DNA of 23,512 bases from Bacteroidota bacterium (GTDB lineage: Bacteria > Bacteroidota > Bacteroidia > Flavobacteriales_F > PHOS-HE28): contig CAUJFM010000090.1 in NCBI GenBank assembly GCA_963169595.1, positions 1-23,512 on the forward strand, written 5' to 3'. Under the pieces are notes generated by a model, which saw only the letters and a program-made list of their open reading frames with translations, had not been told where the DNA came from and searched no databases. Shown piece by piece: positions 23,376 through 23,512 of this stretch. A program made the position numbers and the translations under genes. Each line of letters starts with the position of its first letter. The first letter of the stretch is position 1.

Positions 23376-23512
23376 GGTGTCCGGGGAAAGTTGAGAACGG
23401 GTCATGCGCCTGTTGTGAAGGCTTGATTTCAAGGGGCGCAGCTTGTTGATGCTACAGGTAAGCCCCCTGTGGGTCAATTGTACATGAACAGCGGTAGTTG
23501 AGGGTTGGTCTC
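23376..23512 (-). mobile_element. Possible insertion-sequence end, cut by the window edge
   Basis: Directly after the heptamers comes GGTGTCCGGGGAAAGTTGAG, which looks to me like a transposon terminus, then DNA with visibly lower GC than the rest of the window. On the minus strand a frame enters from the right edge and reads ETNPQLPLFMYN before a TGA (23476-23474), a plausible transposase C-terminus. The family is uncertain; an IS4-like element is a guess from memory. Only one end is visible, so no terminal inverted repeat or target duplication can be checked. Confidence 0.3.

Overview
The window is GC-rich, densely coded bacterial DNA that most likely comes from a high-GC member of Bacteroidota, probably Flavobacteriales-like. 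The grounds are Bacteroidota-type -7 promoter boxes (TAnnTTTG or TAnnTTCG) ahead of several genes, no clear Shine-Dalgarno sequences, a DUF3822 gene (a family found essentially in Bacteroidota), and familiar Bacteroidota neighbourhoods (DUF3822-rsmD-coaD; NUDIX/pyrE/SRPBCC; sigma factor-glycosyltransferase-tgt-LptF/G). The species cannot be named from sequence alone.

Positions 1-9658 are the right-hand end of a hybrid polyketide/non-ribosomal-peptide gene cluster. The window opens inside a megasynthase whose visible order is carrier-domain tail, KS, malonyl-type AT, ACP and class III aminotransferase (AMT). A second gene follows in the same reading frame after a single TGA and encodes C, A, PCP and TE. 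A Sfp-type phosphopantetheinyl transferase that could activate the carrier domains comes next. The expected logic is malonyl extension, then direct beta-transamination of the unreduced beta-ketoacyl-ACP, then coupling to one amino acid (pocket resembles Ile/Val codes), then TE release. What lies upstream, and so the starter unit, is unknown.

Positions 9660-14564 hold a RecD-like helicase on the minus strand, divergent from a tightly overlapping plus-strand operon of DUF3822, rsmD, coaD and a secreted thioredoxin-fold protein. Positions 14545-16379 hold a NUDIX hydrolase divergent from pyrE, with start codons that overlap on opposite strands, followed by a SRPBCC protein. Positions 16498-19749 hold an MsbA-like ABC exporter, convergent rsmG and an ECF-like sigma factor. 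The sigma gene is translationally coupled to a membrane GT2 glycosyltransferase (19740-20840). Divergent from these are tgt and an LptF/LptG permease. The right edge shows what may be the end of an insertion sequence.

The most unusual feature outside the genes is in the spacers. At least six of them carry degenerate tandem repeats with a strict 7- or 8-base period and a unit that usually differs from spacer to spacer. One octamer family occurs on both sides of the ABC exporter-rsmG segment. No gene-free stretch exceeds 300 bases. I saw no rRNA, tRNA or CRISPR array.
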